Source: Legionella quateirensis
GTDB lineage: Bacteria; Pseudomonadota; Gammaproteobacteria; Legionellales; Legionellaceae
Assembly: GCF_001467955.1 (NCBI RefSeq)
Contig: NZ_LNYR01000049.1
Coordinates: forward strand, 42,926-82,548
DNA length: 39,623 nt
Direction of reading: 5' to 3'
Each line of letters begins with the position of its first letter. Within the stretch, counting starts at the first letter, position 1. A model generated the notes under the pieces. The model was not told the DNA's origin. It did no database searches and saw only the letters and a list, made by a program, of their open reading frames with translations. The position numbers and the translations under genes are program-made. This document shows, piece by piece, positions 7,661 to 16,454 of this stretch.

Positions 7661-9079
7661 CTAGATGGTTGACGTTCTTTTCTTAAGCCATTGTTCTAAT
7701 AAAGAATCCATAATTTTACGGGCAGTAATTAATGATTCTGAGTCAGAAGCTACTGGGCTGTGTAAATCTTCACAGTGCGCTGCACCTTCGATTAAATGAT
7801 AGGTCAGCTTCAGATTCACCGCATTACCATTTAATTCGGATAGTGACAGAATAGACCAGGGATCATTATCACCATTGGTAAAATAAATATTGGACACCAG
7901 ATCATCCATTAAAGGAAAGTAAAACGTATTATTGAGTTCCGCGGTATCAGCCGGTTTAGTCAAACCGAACAGACGTTGGCAAATATGTCGGTGATAATCC
8001 AGATTAATTAGAGAGGATCGCGTCGATTGTGAAGAATCTGGATTGGCATTCTGCCAATATCCGTATTCTGTACAGGATTGATAATACCATTGCCTCATTC
8101 CAACCCCTTTTTTATAATCTTCGGGGTTTTCACTCAGTGCACCCTGTGCTGTAATTTCTACTGCGGTCACATCCATGGCTTTATAAAGTTTTTTGGCAAA
8201 ATCTGCATAGCCAATAAGCGGGGTTTCGCTGGAAGATAAAGCGGAGCAAAAAGAATTTCTCATACCATATTGAATTGCGGCAGCACCTGTATCAGCTATA
8301 AGATACAGAAAATCAACCGGATCATGGACATCGGTTGCTTCAAACAGATGCTTCATTTGCTTCAATTGATTTTCATCGTTTAGAGTCGCTTCAACCTCCC
8401 GTACCACGGAGCGCATTTGTTCCGCACACTCAGGCCCGGCTACTTTAGTAACGTGAGCATCGTATTCATAAAAATCCTCCTTGGCCATTACCGGAGCCGA
8501 TGATGCCAGTGAGCCGGCAACCAAATAGGGGAATTTCAATCGATAATAAGCTGATAAGGATCCCGGATAAGAACCTCCAAACGCTATCCAAGTTCCAGTC
8601 CAGTTCCGGTCCTTAATCATTTGACGTTGGAAATAAGCCAAATCATCTAGGGCGGCTTCAGTGGATAAAAAGCGTAAGTCTTGTGTTGAAAAGGTACTTA
8701 GAGGCAGGCTTTCTCCATAATAACGATGCTCCAGGGCAATCAATTTGGCATGATGTTTTTTTGCATAAGTTCTAATCGCACCATTTAATGCTCTTTGAGT
8801 GCAAGCGGACTCTCCGCAGATATAGAACAATACGGGATCAGTGGATTTAGGACCGTAAGTTTCATCCAGATAGTAGCGCTGAGCAAATGTTCCCAACTCA
8901 GGATGATTATGATCTAAAAGTTGAGTAAATTGTGATGTTTTTATGGATCGGCTTGCGAGTAATGGTTGCTTATTTTCCTGATGCTTTTGTATGAACAGTT
9001 CAAGAGGTCCAGCAAAAGTCATTGACACGCAGGATAATAATCCCAGACCAATAAGAGCGCCGCTTTTAATATAATTCAT
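7661..9079 (-). CDS. Secreted S28-family serine peptidase (prolyl carboxypeptidase-like)
   Basis: About 472 residues from ATG 9079. A GTG at 9142 and an ATG at 9091 are also in frame, but MNYIKSGALIGLGLLSCVSMTFA forms a proper signal peptide. The S28 signatures are present: HRYYGES near the N-terminus, the nucleophile motif GGSYPGSLSAYYRLKFP (Ser170), then TNGDNDPWS with the aspartate and GAAHCEDL with the histidine. S28 enzymes cleave after proline near protein ends (Pro-X carboxypeptidase or dipeptidyl peptidase). Several cysteines fit an exported, disulfide-bonded enzyme. It is divergent from the M4 protease gene, sharing about 230 bp of upstream DNA, which could allow joint control of the two secreted peptidases. 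Confidence 0.88.
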   Translation of the reverse strand: MNYIKSGALIGLGLLSCVSMTFAGPLELFIQKHQENKQPLLASRSIKTSQFTQLLDHNHPELGTFAQRYYLDETYGPKSTDPVLFYICGESACTQRALNGAIRTYAKKHHAKLIALEHRYYGESLPLSTFSTQDLRFLSTEAALDDLAYFQRQMIKDRNWTGTWIAFGGSYPGSLSAYYRLKFPYLVAGSLASSAPVMAKEDFYEYDAHVTKVAGPECAEQMRSVVREVEATLNDENQLKQMKHLFEATDVHDPVDFLYLIADTGAAAIQYGMRNSFCSALSSSETPLIGYADFAKKLYKAMDVTAVEITAQGALSENPEDYKKGVGMRQWYYQSCTEYGYWQNANPDSSQSTRSSLINLDYHRHICQRLFGLTKPADTAELNNTFYFPLMDDLVSNIYFTNGDNDPWSILSLSELNGNAVNLKLTYHLIEGAAHCEDLHSPVASDSESLITARKIMDSLLEQWLKKRTSTI

Positions 9080-9312
9080 AACTCTTTTCATCCTTGAGTA
9101 AATAGCTGATATCACTACCAGGTAATTTTTAATATATTGCACGAGTAATGGTATTGCTTATTTAAGATGAAAGAAATAGTAATATGATGAGTCATGTGAA
9201 TTGTTTAATGAGTTTTATTGCATCAAGGCTACTTATCTACTGAAGAAAAATATTGCATCATGTTTATTTTTATGACACTATGGCGTGGTTTTTTAATTTT
9301 TGGATGCTTCCT

Positions 9313-10986
9313 ATGTTAAAAAAAATCGCTCTATGTTTCTTTGTATTTGCTTCACCTTCTCTTCTTGCTGCAAATGAAGTGGACTTATATCAGGCGCCTA
9401 TTAATCGTTTAAATCAATTTTCCCTGACTCAAGACTCTTCTAAATCAGTTCGAACATTGAACACCTCTCCCCAAAATAATTCTTTGCAGCAACTGAATCA
9501 AACTCAGGAAGACAACACGAAAATTACTCGGTATCAACAGCTGTATAAGGGTATCCCGGTTATTGGTGCTCAGATCATGATATCCAAGAGCGGCAATCAG
9601 GCTGGTTTAACCAAGGAAAATGCTGAAGTTAATGGGCATTTAATGGAAGACATTCAAATTGATATAAAGCCCGTTATCAGCAGTCAACAGGCAATGGAAT
9701 TGGCTAAAAAATCTTATTTTAGTGTTAACCCCAAGGCGGACACAGAACAAGAAAAGACTGAATTACAGATCAGGCCCAATCCGGATGACGAGTTAACTCT
9801 GGTGTATTTGGTTTCATTTAAAAGCATTAAGGAACATGATAAGCCGGTTTGGCCTTTCTTTGTCATCGATGCCAAAACCGGTACTTTGCTTAACCAATGG
9901 AATAATATTAAAACCTATCTGGATAGTGGTCCTGGTGGAAATGAAAAGGTTCATGAGTATTGGTATGGCAAGGATGGTTTGCCGGCGCTGGACGTTACTC
10001 AAATGGGTAATCAGTGTGTGATGGATAATGCCAAAGTGAAATTAGTTAACCTTGCTTCCAAATGGGACTGGGACAATAAAATCAACACCCCTTTTCAATA
10101 TACGTGCAATAAGAATACAGAAGAAAATATAAATGGCGCCTTTTCTCCAAGTAATGATGCTTATTTTTTTGGTCATACTATTGTGAATATGTATCAGGAT
10201 TGGTATGGATTGAATGCTTTGCAACAGGTTGATGGCCGGCCAATGAAGTTAGTCATGCGCGTTCATTTTGGTACACATTTCGACAATGCTTTTTGGGATG
10301 GACAGGCCATGTCCTTTGGCGATGGAGAAGATTTTTATCCCCTGGTATCGCTGGATGTTGCGGGTCATGAAGTAACTCATGGGTTCACGGAACAACATTC
10401 AGGTCTTGAATACCATGATCAGTCAGGTGCTCTGAATGAATCCATATCTGATATGGCTGGACAGGCTTCCCGTGCCTATCTGTTAGAACAAAATCCTCTT
10501 CTGTACAGTAAAGCCTATTTACAACCTGATGAAATAACCTGGGGTATTGGTGAGACTATAATCCGTGATGCCTTTGGAAAAGCATTGAGATTTATGGATT
10601 ATCCTTCTTCTGATGGCAGTTCGGCTGATTGTCTGGATAAAGCTCTCGCTCAAAGTAATGGGGCCTATTGCGCTATCAGCTATGATGAGCTAGTTGCTTT
10701 CGCAGAATCCAAAATAGACAATCCGCAAGATCGTCAAAACTATATAGTTCACACCGCGAGTGGTGTATTTAATAAAGCATTTTATTTGCTCTCCAGAGAT
10801 TTGGGGATTAAAAAAGCCTATCATTTAATGGTCATTGCCAATATGAAGTATTGGACGCCTACAACTGATTTTAAATCGGGTGCCTGTGGCGTACTTTATG
10901 CGGGCAGGGATTTAAGTGTAGATTCAGCTTTGATTCAATCCGTTTTTGGTCAGGTTGGTATTGATACTTCAAGCTGCGTAGTATAA
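9313..10986 (+). CDS. M4-family zinc metalloprotease (thermolysin/ProA-like)
   Basis: About 557 residues. ATG 9313 gives the signal peptide MLKKIALCFFVFASPSLLAA. ATG 9304 and a TTG at 9253 are also in frame, with no convincing ribosome site for any of them. After a propeptide (FTP/PepSY-like, residues about 25-190) comes the catalytic domain with HEVTH (H352, E353, H356) and NESISD giving the third zinc ligand E376. The 20-residue gap between H356 and E376 equals that in thermolysin. Later residues include the C-terminal helical domain with VHTASGVFNKAFYLLS. The family includes L. pneumophila ProA/Msp. This may be that gene or a paralogue, so no symbol is given. A hairpin terminator follows. 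Confidence 0.92.
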   Translation: MLKKIALCFFVFASPSLLAANEVDLYQAPINRLNQFSLTQDSSKSVRTLNTSPQNNSLQQLNQTQEDNTKITRYQQLYKGIPVIGAQIMISKSGNQAGLTKENAEVNGHLMEDIQIDIKPVISSQQAMELAKKSYFSVNPKADTEQEKTELQIRPNPDDELTLVYLVSFKSIKEHDKPVWPFFVIDAKTGTLLNQWNNIKTYLDSGPGGNEKVHEYWYGKDGLPALDVTQMGNQCVMDNAKVKLVNLASKWDWDNKINTPFQYTCNKNTEENINGAFSPSNDAYFFGHTIVNMYQDWYGLNALQQVDGRPMKLVMRVHFGTHFDNAFWDGQAMSFGDGEDFYPLVSLDVAGHEVTHGFTEQHSGLEYHDQSGALNESISDMAGQASRAYLLEQNPLLYSKAYLQPDEITWGIGETIIRDAFGKALRFMDYPSSDGSSADCLDKALAQSNGAYCAISYDELVAFAESKIDNPQDRQNYIVHTASGVFNKAFYLLSRDLGIKKAYHLMVIANMKYWTPTTDFKSGACGVLYAGRDLSVDSALIQSVFGQVGIDTSSCVV

Positions 10987-10988
10987 AA

Positions 10989-11030
10989 AGACCAACCCTT
11001 AATTGATTTTAATGAATTGAGGGTTTGTCT
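10989..11030 (+). terminator. Terminator after the M4 protease
   Basis: A long hairpin begins three bases after the stop. The arms AGACCAACCCTTAATT and AATTGAGGGTTTGTCT pair with one mismatch and one G-T wobble around loop GATTTTAATG. The tail TATAG is weak in T, so efficiency is uncertain, but the stem and place suit a terminator. Confidence 0.65.
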
Positions 11031-11221
11031 TATAGCACAATACATGTATTTGCATGATGCACTCAGGATTTTTTTTAATCTAAATGTTGTTTGCTGAACA
11101 TGGAAATTAGTATATAATCACGTAGCTATATTTACCCTGAAATTCGACAGGATTAAAATTTAAGTTGGTATTCAGTTAGCAATTCATCAGGGATAACTAT
11201 TAATTTTGTGTTGAGAGCAGA

Positions 11222-12133
11222 ATGGCCATTTATTTCATTACCATTGGCATATTAATTTTGAGTTTGTTCTGTGTCGTTGTGATGGTAATTAAACTTCGCC
11301 GGGAGCCTTCCGTTCCTTTATCGATAACTCAATACATCAAGCTTACCTTTAGCGGCATACTCGCATTTATTGCTGATACATTGGGTGTTGGCAGTTTTGC
11401 TGTAAATGTTGCCTTGGCTAAATTATTAGGCACCTTTCGAGATGATGAACTGCCGGCAGTAAATAATGGAGCTCAGGTAATTCCCGGAGCCATTGAATCT
11501 TTATTTTTTATGCATTTGGTTGATGTGGATTTAACCACATTATTAACCCTGGTCGCAGGAACCTGTATAGGCGGTTTATTGGGTGGTTTTGTTGTAAGCC
11601 AGCTGAGTAAACAGGCCATTCGATTAGCCATGATGTGTTCCTTTGCATTAATCATCGCGCTTTTAATATCCCATCAATTTCGTCTATTACCCGTTGGCGG
11701 TGATCTGATTGAGCTGCATTCATGGAAATTGGTGATAGGATTTTTTGCTCTGGTAATTTGTGGCGCTTTGACTTCCGTAGGTATCGGTTTATTTGTTATG
11801 GTTCAAGGTGTGCTGTTTGTAATGAATATTTCACCCGTTGTTGCCTTTCCTATTATGACGACGGCTGGAGCAATGCAGCAACCACTTACAACGCTGGTCT
11901 TTTTACAGCAAGATAAAATACCTCTAAAGAAAACGTTGATTTTAAGTCTTTCTGGATGTTTAGGGGTGATGTTAACCATCCCGGTTTTTTCTCAATTAAC
12001 GATTAGCTGGTTGCATACGCTATTATTATTTATATTAATTTATAATCTGCTTGCCATTGGACATACTTATTTTCGCTCAAAACCCAACAGGACCCTTCCT
12101 CAATCGACAGGTGCATTGGCTACAGCTGAATAA
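11222..12133 (+). CDS. TSUP/TauE-SafE-family membrane permease
   Basis: 303 residues with about eight hydrophobic segments starting at residue 3. The sequence GILAFIADTLGVGSFAVNVALAKLLG near the N-terminus and the second-half repeat GALTSVGIGLFVMVQGVLFVMNISPVVAFPIMTTAGAMQQP have the twofold layout of the TSUP family (formerly DUF81). Members are thought to move sulfite, organosulfonates or related anions across the inner membrane. The substrate cannot be read here. The start ATG 11222 follows a purine-rich GAGAGCAGA. Only 31 bp separate it from the GDSL lipase gene, so the two may be co-transcribed, although a functional link is not evident. Confidence 0.82.
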   Translation: MAIYFITIGILILSLFCVVVMVIKLRREPSVPLSITQYIKLTFSGILAFIADTLGVGSFAVNVALAKLLGTFRDDELPAVNNGAQVIPGAIESLFFMHLVDVDLTTLLTLVAGTCIGGLLGGFVVSQLSKQAIRLAMMCSFALIIALLISHQFRLLPVGGDLIELHSWKLVIGFFALVICGALTSVGIGLFVMVQGVLFVMNISPVVAFPIMTTAGAMQQPLTTLVFLQQDKIPLKKTLILSLSGCLGVMLTIPVFSQLTISWLHTLLLFILIYNLLAIGHTYFRSKPNRTLPQSTGALATAE

Positions 12134-12164
12134 TATTAATTGTTATTAGTCAAGGATAGACTGC

Positions 12165-13232
12165 ATGAAAAAAACGCTATGTGTTTTATTAGTTTTATTG
12201 TTCACCTCATGTCTAGCTGCTAACAAGAGATTCGATACGATGGTCATCTTCGGTGACAGCATGTCAGACAATGGTAATTTATATCGTTTTCTGTGGTATC
12301 AAATCCCCATCTCTCCCCCCTATTTTGAAGGGCATTTTTCTAATGGCCCTGTTTGGATAGAACAGCTTTATGAATCCTATTATCCCTACGGTAATTTGGA
12401 CGGATTTCAAAATTATGCGGTAGGTGGCGCTGGCGCAGTTCTATCATATAAAGAAAAACTGCCGGTTACCCTGACTATGGAATTGAACGATTATCTCTAT
12501 TGGAATACCTACGGTAAGAAAGAAACGAGTTTGTATGCCATATGGATAGGCGCAAACAATTATCTTGATGGACCAACTAATGTTGAATCTATCACTGACT
12601 CGGTTGTGGATGCAATTGGAGGCGTGGTTGAGCGTATTATCAGTCATGGCGGTGATAAATTCTTTATTGCCAATATACCTGATCTGGGTCAAGTTCCTCA
12701 GGCTAAAGAGATGGGTACACAATCCTTACTTACCGAGCTGGTGCAAACTCATAATCGTAAACTGGCTGTCAAGGTTGAGGAATTAAGGCTTAAATACCCT
12801 GAGGCTACCTTAGTCTATTTTAATGTTTATGACTTTTTTAATGAAGCAATGGCTCATGCTTCAGATTTTGGTTTCGTCAATATGACAGACCCTTGCTATT
12901 TAGGCAGTTATTCAGGATGGCTGGTACAATACAAACCAGATGATCAGGCCTTGTATTCCTATCTGAAAAAACGTGATCCCAGGTTAAAGTCCAAACAATG
13001 GAATATGATAAAGAATAACCCTGAATTAAGAGAAGCGGCAGCTACTGGTTATATTTATGAGTTATTGCCAGCCCAAAACAAGGCAGAACCCTTAAATTGC
13101 GAGGGTTATGTTTTTTGGGATCATGTGCATCCAACTACGATAACTCATTCTTATATCGCATTAAAAGCACGGCAATTGCTGGATGAAGCAGGATTGGAAG
13201 CGTTTAATCCCGATGTTTTTGTCCCACGATGA
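12165..13232 (+). CDS. Secreted GDSL-family lysophospholipase/acyltransferase (PlaA/PlaC-type)
   Basis: 355 residues, with AAGGATAG before ATG 12165. The signal peptide is MKKTLCVLLVLLFTSCLAA. The Cys is not in a good lipobox, so a lipoprotein is less likely. Block I is FGDSMSDNGN with nucleophile Ser32. Block III-like IGANNYLDG supplies the oxyanion asparagine. The last block is DHVHPT with Asp319 and His322, completing the triad. This is the pattern of the Legionella PlaA/PlaC/PlaD and Aeromonas GCAT enzymes, which act on lysophospholipids or transfer acyl groups to cholesterol. Cysteines in DPCYLG and LNCEGYV could form the disulfide loop known in PlaC-type enzymes. Which paralogue it is cannot be decided without alignment. 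Confidence 0.85.
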   Translation: MKKTLCVLLVLLFTSCLAANKRFDTMVIFGDSMSDNGNLYRFLWYQIPISPPYFEGHFSNGPVWIEQLYESYYPYGNLDGFQNYAVGGAGAVLSYKEKLPVTLTMELNDYLYWNTYGKKETSLYAIWIGANNYLDGPTNVESITDSVVDAIGGVVERIISHGGDKFFIANIPDLGQVPQAKEMGTQSLLTELVQTHNRKLAVKVEELRLKYPEATLVYFNVYDFFNEAMAHASDFGFVNMTDPCYLGSYSGWLVQYKPDDQALYSYLKKRDPRLKSKQWNMIKNNPELREAAATGYIYELLPAQNKAEPLNCEGYVFWDHVHPTTITHSYIALKARQLLDEAGLEAFNPDVFVPR

Positions 13233-13261
13233 ATCAGATTACTTTAATCTGTCAAAGTTCT

Positions 13262-13287
13262 CTAAAGCCTGTAGTATCAGGCTTTAG
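13262..13287 (+). terminator. Hairpin after the GDSL lipase gene
   Basis: A perfect 10-bp stem, CTAAAGCCTG / CAGGCTTTAG, with loop TAGTAT, 29 bases past the lipase stop. There is no T-run after it. A TATAAT at 13298-13303 follows, a possible -10 for darP, though no good -35 is seen. Confidence 0.55.
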
Positions 13288-13333
13288 GCATATATAGTAT
13301 AATCAGCACAATTTTTAGATACCAGTGCATACT

Positions 13334-13813
13334 ATGGATGAGCAAGTCAGTAAATCACAGAAAAAAAGAGAAGCCGATTTTTTACAAAAAACGGGTGTAA
13401 AGTTTATCGATTTAAGCGTGGCAAAGATAGATTCTTTACCTCTTCCTGATAATTTGCGTAAAGCAATTATGGATGCAAAATCGATTAAAAGTCATGGAGC
13501 CAAACGACGACAGGCTCAATTAATCGGTAAACTAATGCGTGCGGCCGATTATGAGGCAATACTAGAGGCATATGAAAAAATTCTTGAAGAAGACAGTGCA
13601 GTTACCGCCAATTTCCATGAAATTGAACAATGGCGGGATAAATTGATACATGAGGGTAAAGACGCTTTGACTGAGTTTATTAATCAATATCAACCGGAAG
13701 ACGTGCAACAATTAAGACAGTTGATAAAAAAAGCGGTTGATGATCAGTTGAAGGAAAAAAATACGGGTGCGGCAAAGGCTCTTTTTCGTTACTTAAGGAC
13801 TTCTATATTATGA
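13334..13813 (+). CDS. darP: Ribosome biogenesis protein DarP (YjgA, DUF615)
   Basis: About 159 residues from ATG 13334. An in-frame GTG at 13325 is less likely. The family pattern is clear: an N-terminal SKSQKKREADFLQKTG, then LPLPDNLRKAIMDAKSIKSHGAKRRQAQLIGKLMR, followed by helical segments and the C-terminal AKALFRYLRTSI. DarP (formerly YjgA) associates with pre-50S particles and helps late large-subunit assembly. The stop TGA overlaps the next start as ATGA, implying translational coupling with rlmKL. Pairing with a 23S rRNA methyltransferase fits a shared role in large-subunit maturation. Confidence 0.92.
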   Translation: MDEQVSKSQKKREADFLQKTGVKFIDLSVAKIDSLPLPDNLRKAIMDAKSIKSHGAKRRQAQLIGKLMRAADYEAILEAYEKILEEDSAVTANFHEIEQWRDKLIHEGKDALTEFINQYQPEDVQQLRQLIKKAVDDQLKEKNTGAAKALFRYLRTSIL

Positions 13814-15933
13814 ATTATTCATTATTTGTAAGTTGTCCAAAGGGGCTCGAATATTTATTGGAAGAAGAACTTAAGTCTTTGGGTTTGTACAGTACTCGAG
13901 TAAGTCCTCAAGGTGTTTATGGGGAAGCGACCTTACCTGTTATTTACCAGTTGTGCCTGTGGTCACGTATTGCCAATAGAATACAATTGGTCTTATTTAG
14001 CGGTCATGCAGCAAATGAACAAGCAGTGCATCAACTGTGCACTGGTTTTCATTGGCAGACTGTGTTCACCCATGATAAAACCATAGCCATAGAGTTTCAT
14101 GGTGCTTCTGATCAGATTCGTAATACCATGTACGGCGCTCAGGTAGTTAAGGATGGAATTGTTGATCATTTCCGTCGCTTAAATGGTTCGAGACCCAATG
14201 TAGACAAAGAAAAACCACAAATCCGCATTCATGCTCATTTAAAAAATGATATGTTAACCGTAAGTTTTGATTTAACAGGATACAGTCTGCATCAACGGGG
14301 ATATCGTAGCAAGGCAGGAATGGCTCCTTTAAAAGAAAATGTAGCTGCAGCATTGTTGATAAGGGCAAAATGGCCTGAATTAGCGGCTAAGGGCTATGGT
14401 TTGCATGATCCTTTTTGTGGTTCAGGAACCCTCGTTATTGAAGCCGCCATGATGGCAGCACATATCGCGCCAGGATTGTTACGTCAGGATCACTCCTTGC
14501 AATATTGGGCTCAACATCAAGAATCCCTCTGGGAAAAATTACGAGTGCAGGCTTTACAACAGGTTAAACCTCTAACGGTTAAACTTACTGGTTCGGATAA
14601 CGACAGTAAATTAATTGCCTTGGCGCGTACCAATGCAGAGCGTGCGGGGGTGTTGCCTTTAGTTGAATTCAAAACTCTGGCAGTGAATGATTCAAGGCCG
14701 ACAGTTAAGAACGGATTGGTTGTCTGTAATCCACCTTATGGAGAGCGGTTGGGTGAAACGACACAGCTTGTACCGATATATCAACAGTTGGGCAGTACGC
14801 TTCATCGTTATTATCAGGGATGGAACGCTGCGGTGCTCACTTCAAATCCAATCCTTGCCAAGGCTATAGGTTTACGAGCAGGCAAACAATATACTTTATT
14901 TAACGGCCCTATCGAATGTAAGTTATATTGTTTTGAACTTACGGCAGAGAATGAATTAAAAGGTACCCAGTCGAGTACCTTGTCACCCAATGCACAAATG
15001 TTGCTGAATAGACTGGAAAAAAACAGGAATCATTTGCAAAAATGGGCAAACAAGAATGATATTTCCTGTTACAGGATTTATGACGCTGATTTACCAGAAT
15101 ATGCCTATGCTATTGATATTTATAATGATTATGCTGTATTGCAAGAATATGCCGCACCGTCCAGTATCCCTGTTCAAAAGGCTGAAAAACGGAGCCTGGA
15201 AGTCATGCAGGTGGTGCCACGGGCATTAAGTATTGAGCCGGATAAATTAGTAGTGAAACAGCGTAAGCAACAAAAGGGTTCAGAGCAGTATCAAAAAATG
15301 GATAAAACACGACACACAATGGTCGTGACGGAAGGCCGAGCAAAACTGCTGGTGAATCTTTATGATTATCTGGATACAGGTTTATTTTTAGATCACAGAC
15401 CCTTGCGATTGCGATTTTCCAAATTGAAAGCAGGTACTCGATTTCTTAACTGTTTTTGTTACACGGCCAGTGCCAGTGTTCATGCCGCATTAGCTGGAGC
15501 AGTAACAACAAATGTGGATTTATCCAATACCTATTTAAAATGGGCAGAAGATAATTTTAGACTGAATCAAATTGCTCTCTCAAAACACCAATTCATCCAA
15601 TTTGATTGTCGAGAATGGTTAAAAACGACACGAGATAGGTTTGATGTCATATTTTTAGATCCTCCCAGTTTTTCAAATTCGAAGCGGATGACGGATACGT
15701 TGGATGTTCAAAGAGATCATGTTGCTTTAATAAACTCGGCAATGCGTTTGTTAAATCCTGACGGTGTTTTGTATTTTTCTACGAATTTTCGCCAGTTTAA
15801 ACTGGATCCTCAGCTCAAAGAAAAATATTCCATACAGGACATCAGCAGTCAGACTATAGATCAGGATTTTAAACGGAATAATAAAATTCATCATTGCTTT
15901 AAACTGGTCATGCCTCAATTTGCTGGTGAATAG
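13810..15933 (+). CDS. rlmKL: Bifunctional 23S rRNA methyltransferase RlmKL
   Basis: 707 residues, close to the E. coli enzyme (702). It contains, in order, a THUMP-like N-terminal domain, the RlmL domain with HDPFCGSGTLVIEAA and the N2-guanine catalytic motif NPPYGERLG, and the C-terminal RlmK domain with FLNCFCYTASASVHAALAGA and VIFLDPPSFSNSKRM. RlmL makes m2G2445 and RlmK m7G2069 in 23S rRNA in E. coli numbering. Start ATG 13810 overlaps the darP stop. The gene ends ahead of a repeat-rich gene-free region. Confidence 0.96.
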   Translation: MNYSLFVSCPKGLEYLLEEELKSLGLYSTRVSPQGVYGEATLPVIYQLCLWSRIANRIQLVLFSGHAANEQAVHQLCTGFHWQTVFTHDKTIAIEFHGASDQIRNTMYGAQVVKDGIVDHFRRLNGSRPNVDKEKPQIRIHAHLKNDMLTVSFDLTGYSLHQRGYRSKAGMAPLKENVAAALLIRAKWPELAAKGYGLHDPFCGSGTLVIEAAMMAAHIAPGLLRQDHSLQYWAQHQESLWEKLRVQALQQVKPLTVKLTGSDNDSKLIALARTNAERAGVLPLVEFKTLAVNDSRPTVKNGLVVCNPPYGERLGETTQLVPIYQQLGSTLHRYYQGWNAAVLTSNPILAKAIGLRAGKQYTLFNGPIECKLYCFELTAENELKGTQSSTLSPNAQMLLNRLEKNRNHLQKWANKNDISCYRIYDADLPEYAYAIDIYNDYAVLQEYAAPSSIPVQKAEKRSLEVMQVVPRALSIEPDKLVVKQRKQQKGSEQYQKMDKTRHTMVVTEGRAKLLVNLYDYLDTGLFLDHRPLRLRFSKLKAGTRFLNCFCYTASASVHAALAGAVTTNVDLSNTYLKWAEDNFRLNQIALSKHQFIQFDCREWLKTTRDRFDVIFLDPPSFSNSKRMTDTLDVQRDHVALINSAMRLLNPDGVLYFSTNFRQFKLDPQLKEKYSIQDISSQTIDQDFKRNNKIHHCFKLVMPQFAGE

Positions 15934-15993
15934 CCATGAGTATTCTCCTCATTCAAGAGAGGATAATTATATATACCATTCTGTATACACGTT

Positions 15994-16285
15994 CGTCTTT
16001 ACGAACGCAGTGAAGTAATCCAGACTACCTATCCAATAGGGCTCCGTTCTGGATTGCTTCGCGTTGCTCGCAAAGACGGACATTAAATTGACCATTGAGG
16101 CTTAAATAAATACATTTTTGGTGTTGTAAATTATGAGGGGATACCTCAGAACGAAGTGAAACAATCCAGAACACTTTTCCAATAAGTTTCCATTCTGGAT
16201 TGCTTCGCGTTGCTCGCAAAGACGGGTATTTATAAGAGTATTGAAATTTAAATAAGCATTTTTTCGGCGTTATAAATGATGAGGG
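15994..16285. repeat. Tandem duplication (146-bp period) of a palindromic intergenic repeat
   Basis: Two units lie head to tail. The right arms at 16051-16078 and 16197-16224 share the same 28 bases, reading GGATTGCTTCGCGTTGCTCG then CAAAGACG, at a distance of exactly 146. The left arms (GAACGCAGTGAAGTAATCCA at 16003, GAACGAAGTGAAACAATCCA at 16149) keep that distance and are imperfect inverted copies of the right arms, so each unit folds back. The tails ending in ATGAGGGGAT also match at 146. Left arms are more diverged than right arms. A further copy is cut by the window's right edge. No transposase is present, so these may be non-autonomous (MITE-like) elements. Confidence 0.85.
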
Positions 16286-16368
16286 GATTGGTTGGTGAAT
16301 TGCCCCTTGGTTCGTTAAGATCTGTTCGACTGAATGAAGAGGACTTGTTTAGCGGAGAGCCGTGTTGA

Positions 16369-16422
16369 TTGAGCACGTGTTATTGAAGGCTCAACTGGAT
16401 GCCTTCAATAACACGTGCTCAA
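16369..16422. repeat. Perfect 22-bp hairpin between convergent genes
   Basis: Left arm 16369-16390 (starting TTGAGCACGTGTTATT) and right arm 16401-16422 (ending AACACGTGCTCAA) are perfect inverted copies around loop TCAACTGGAT. It lies 32 bp from the 3' end of the minus-strand Mpo1-like gene and downstream of rlmKL. No T-run follows on either strand. It could end transcription from both sides or be an unrelated palindromic element, and it includes CACGTG. Confidence 0.8.
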
Positions 16423-16454
16423 GATTTCATAGTCAAGAGACCGTTTCAAGTGAA

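Noticed and set aside
16025..16219. A 64-codon minus-strand frame across the tandem repeats
   Set aside because: It is made of repeat arms read twice (LRSEVSP and REAIQNG recur) and has no independent coding support.
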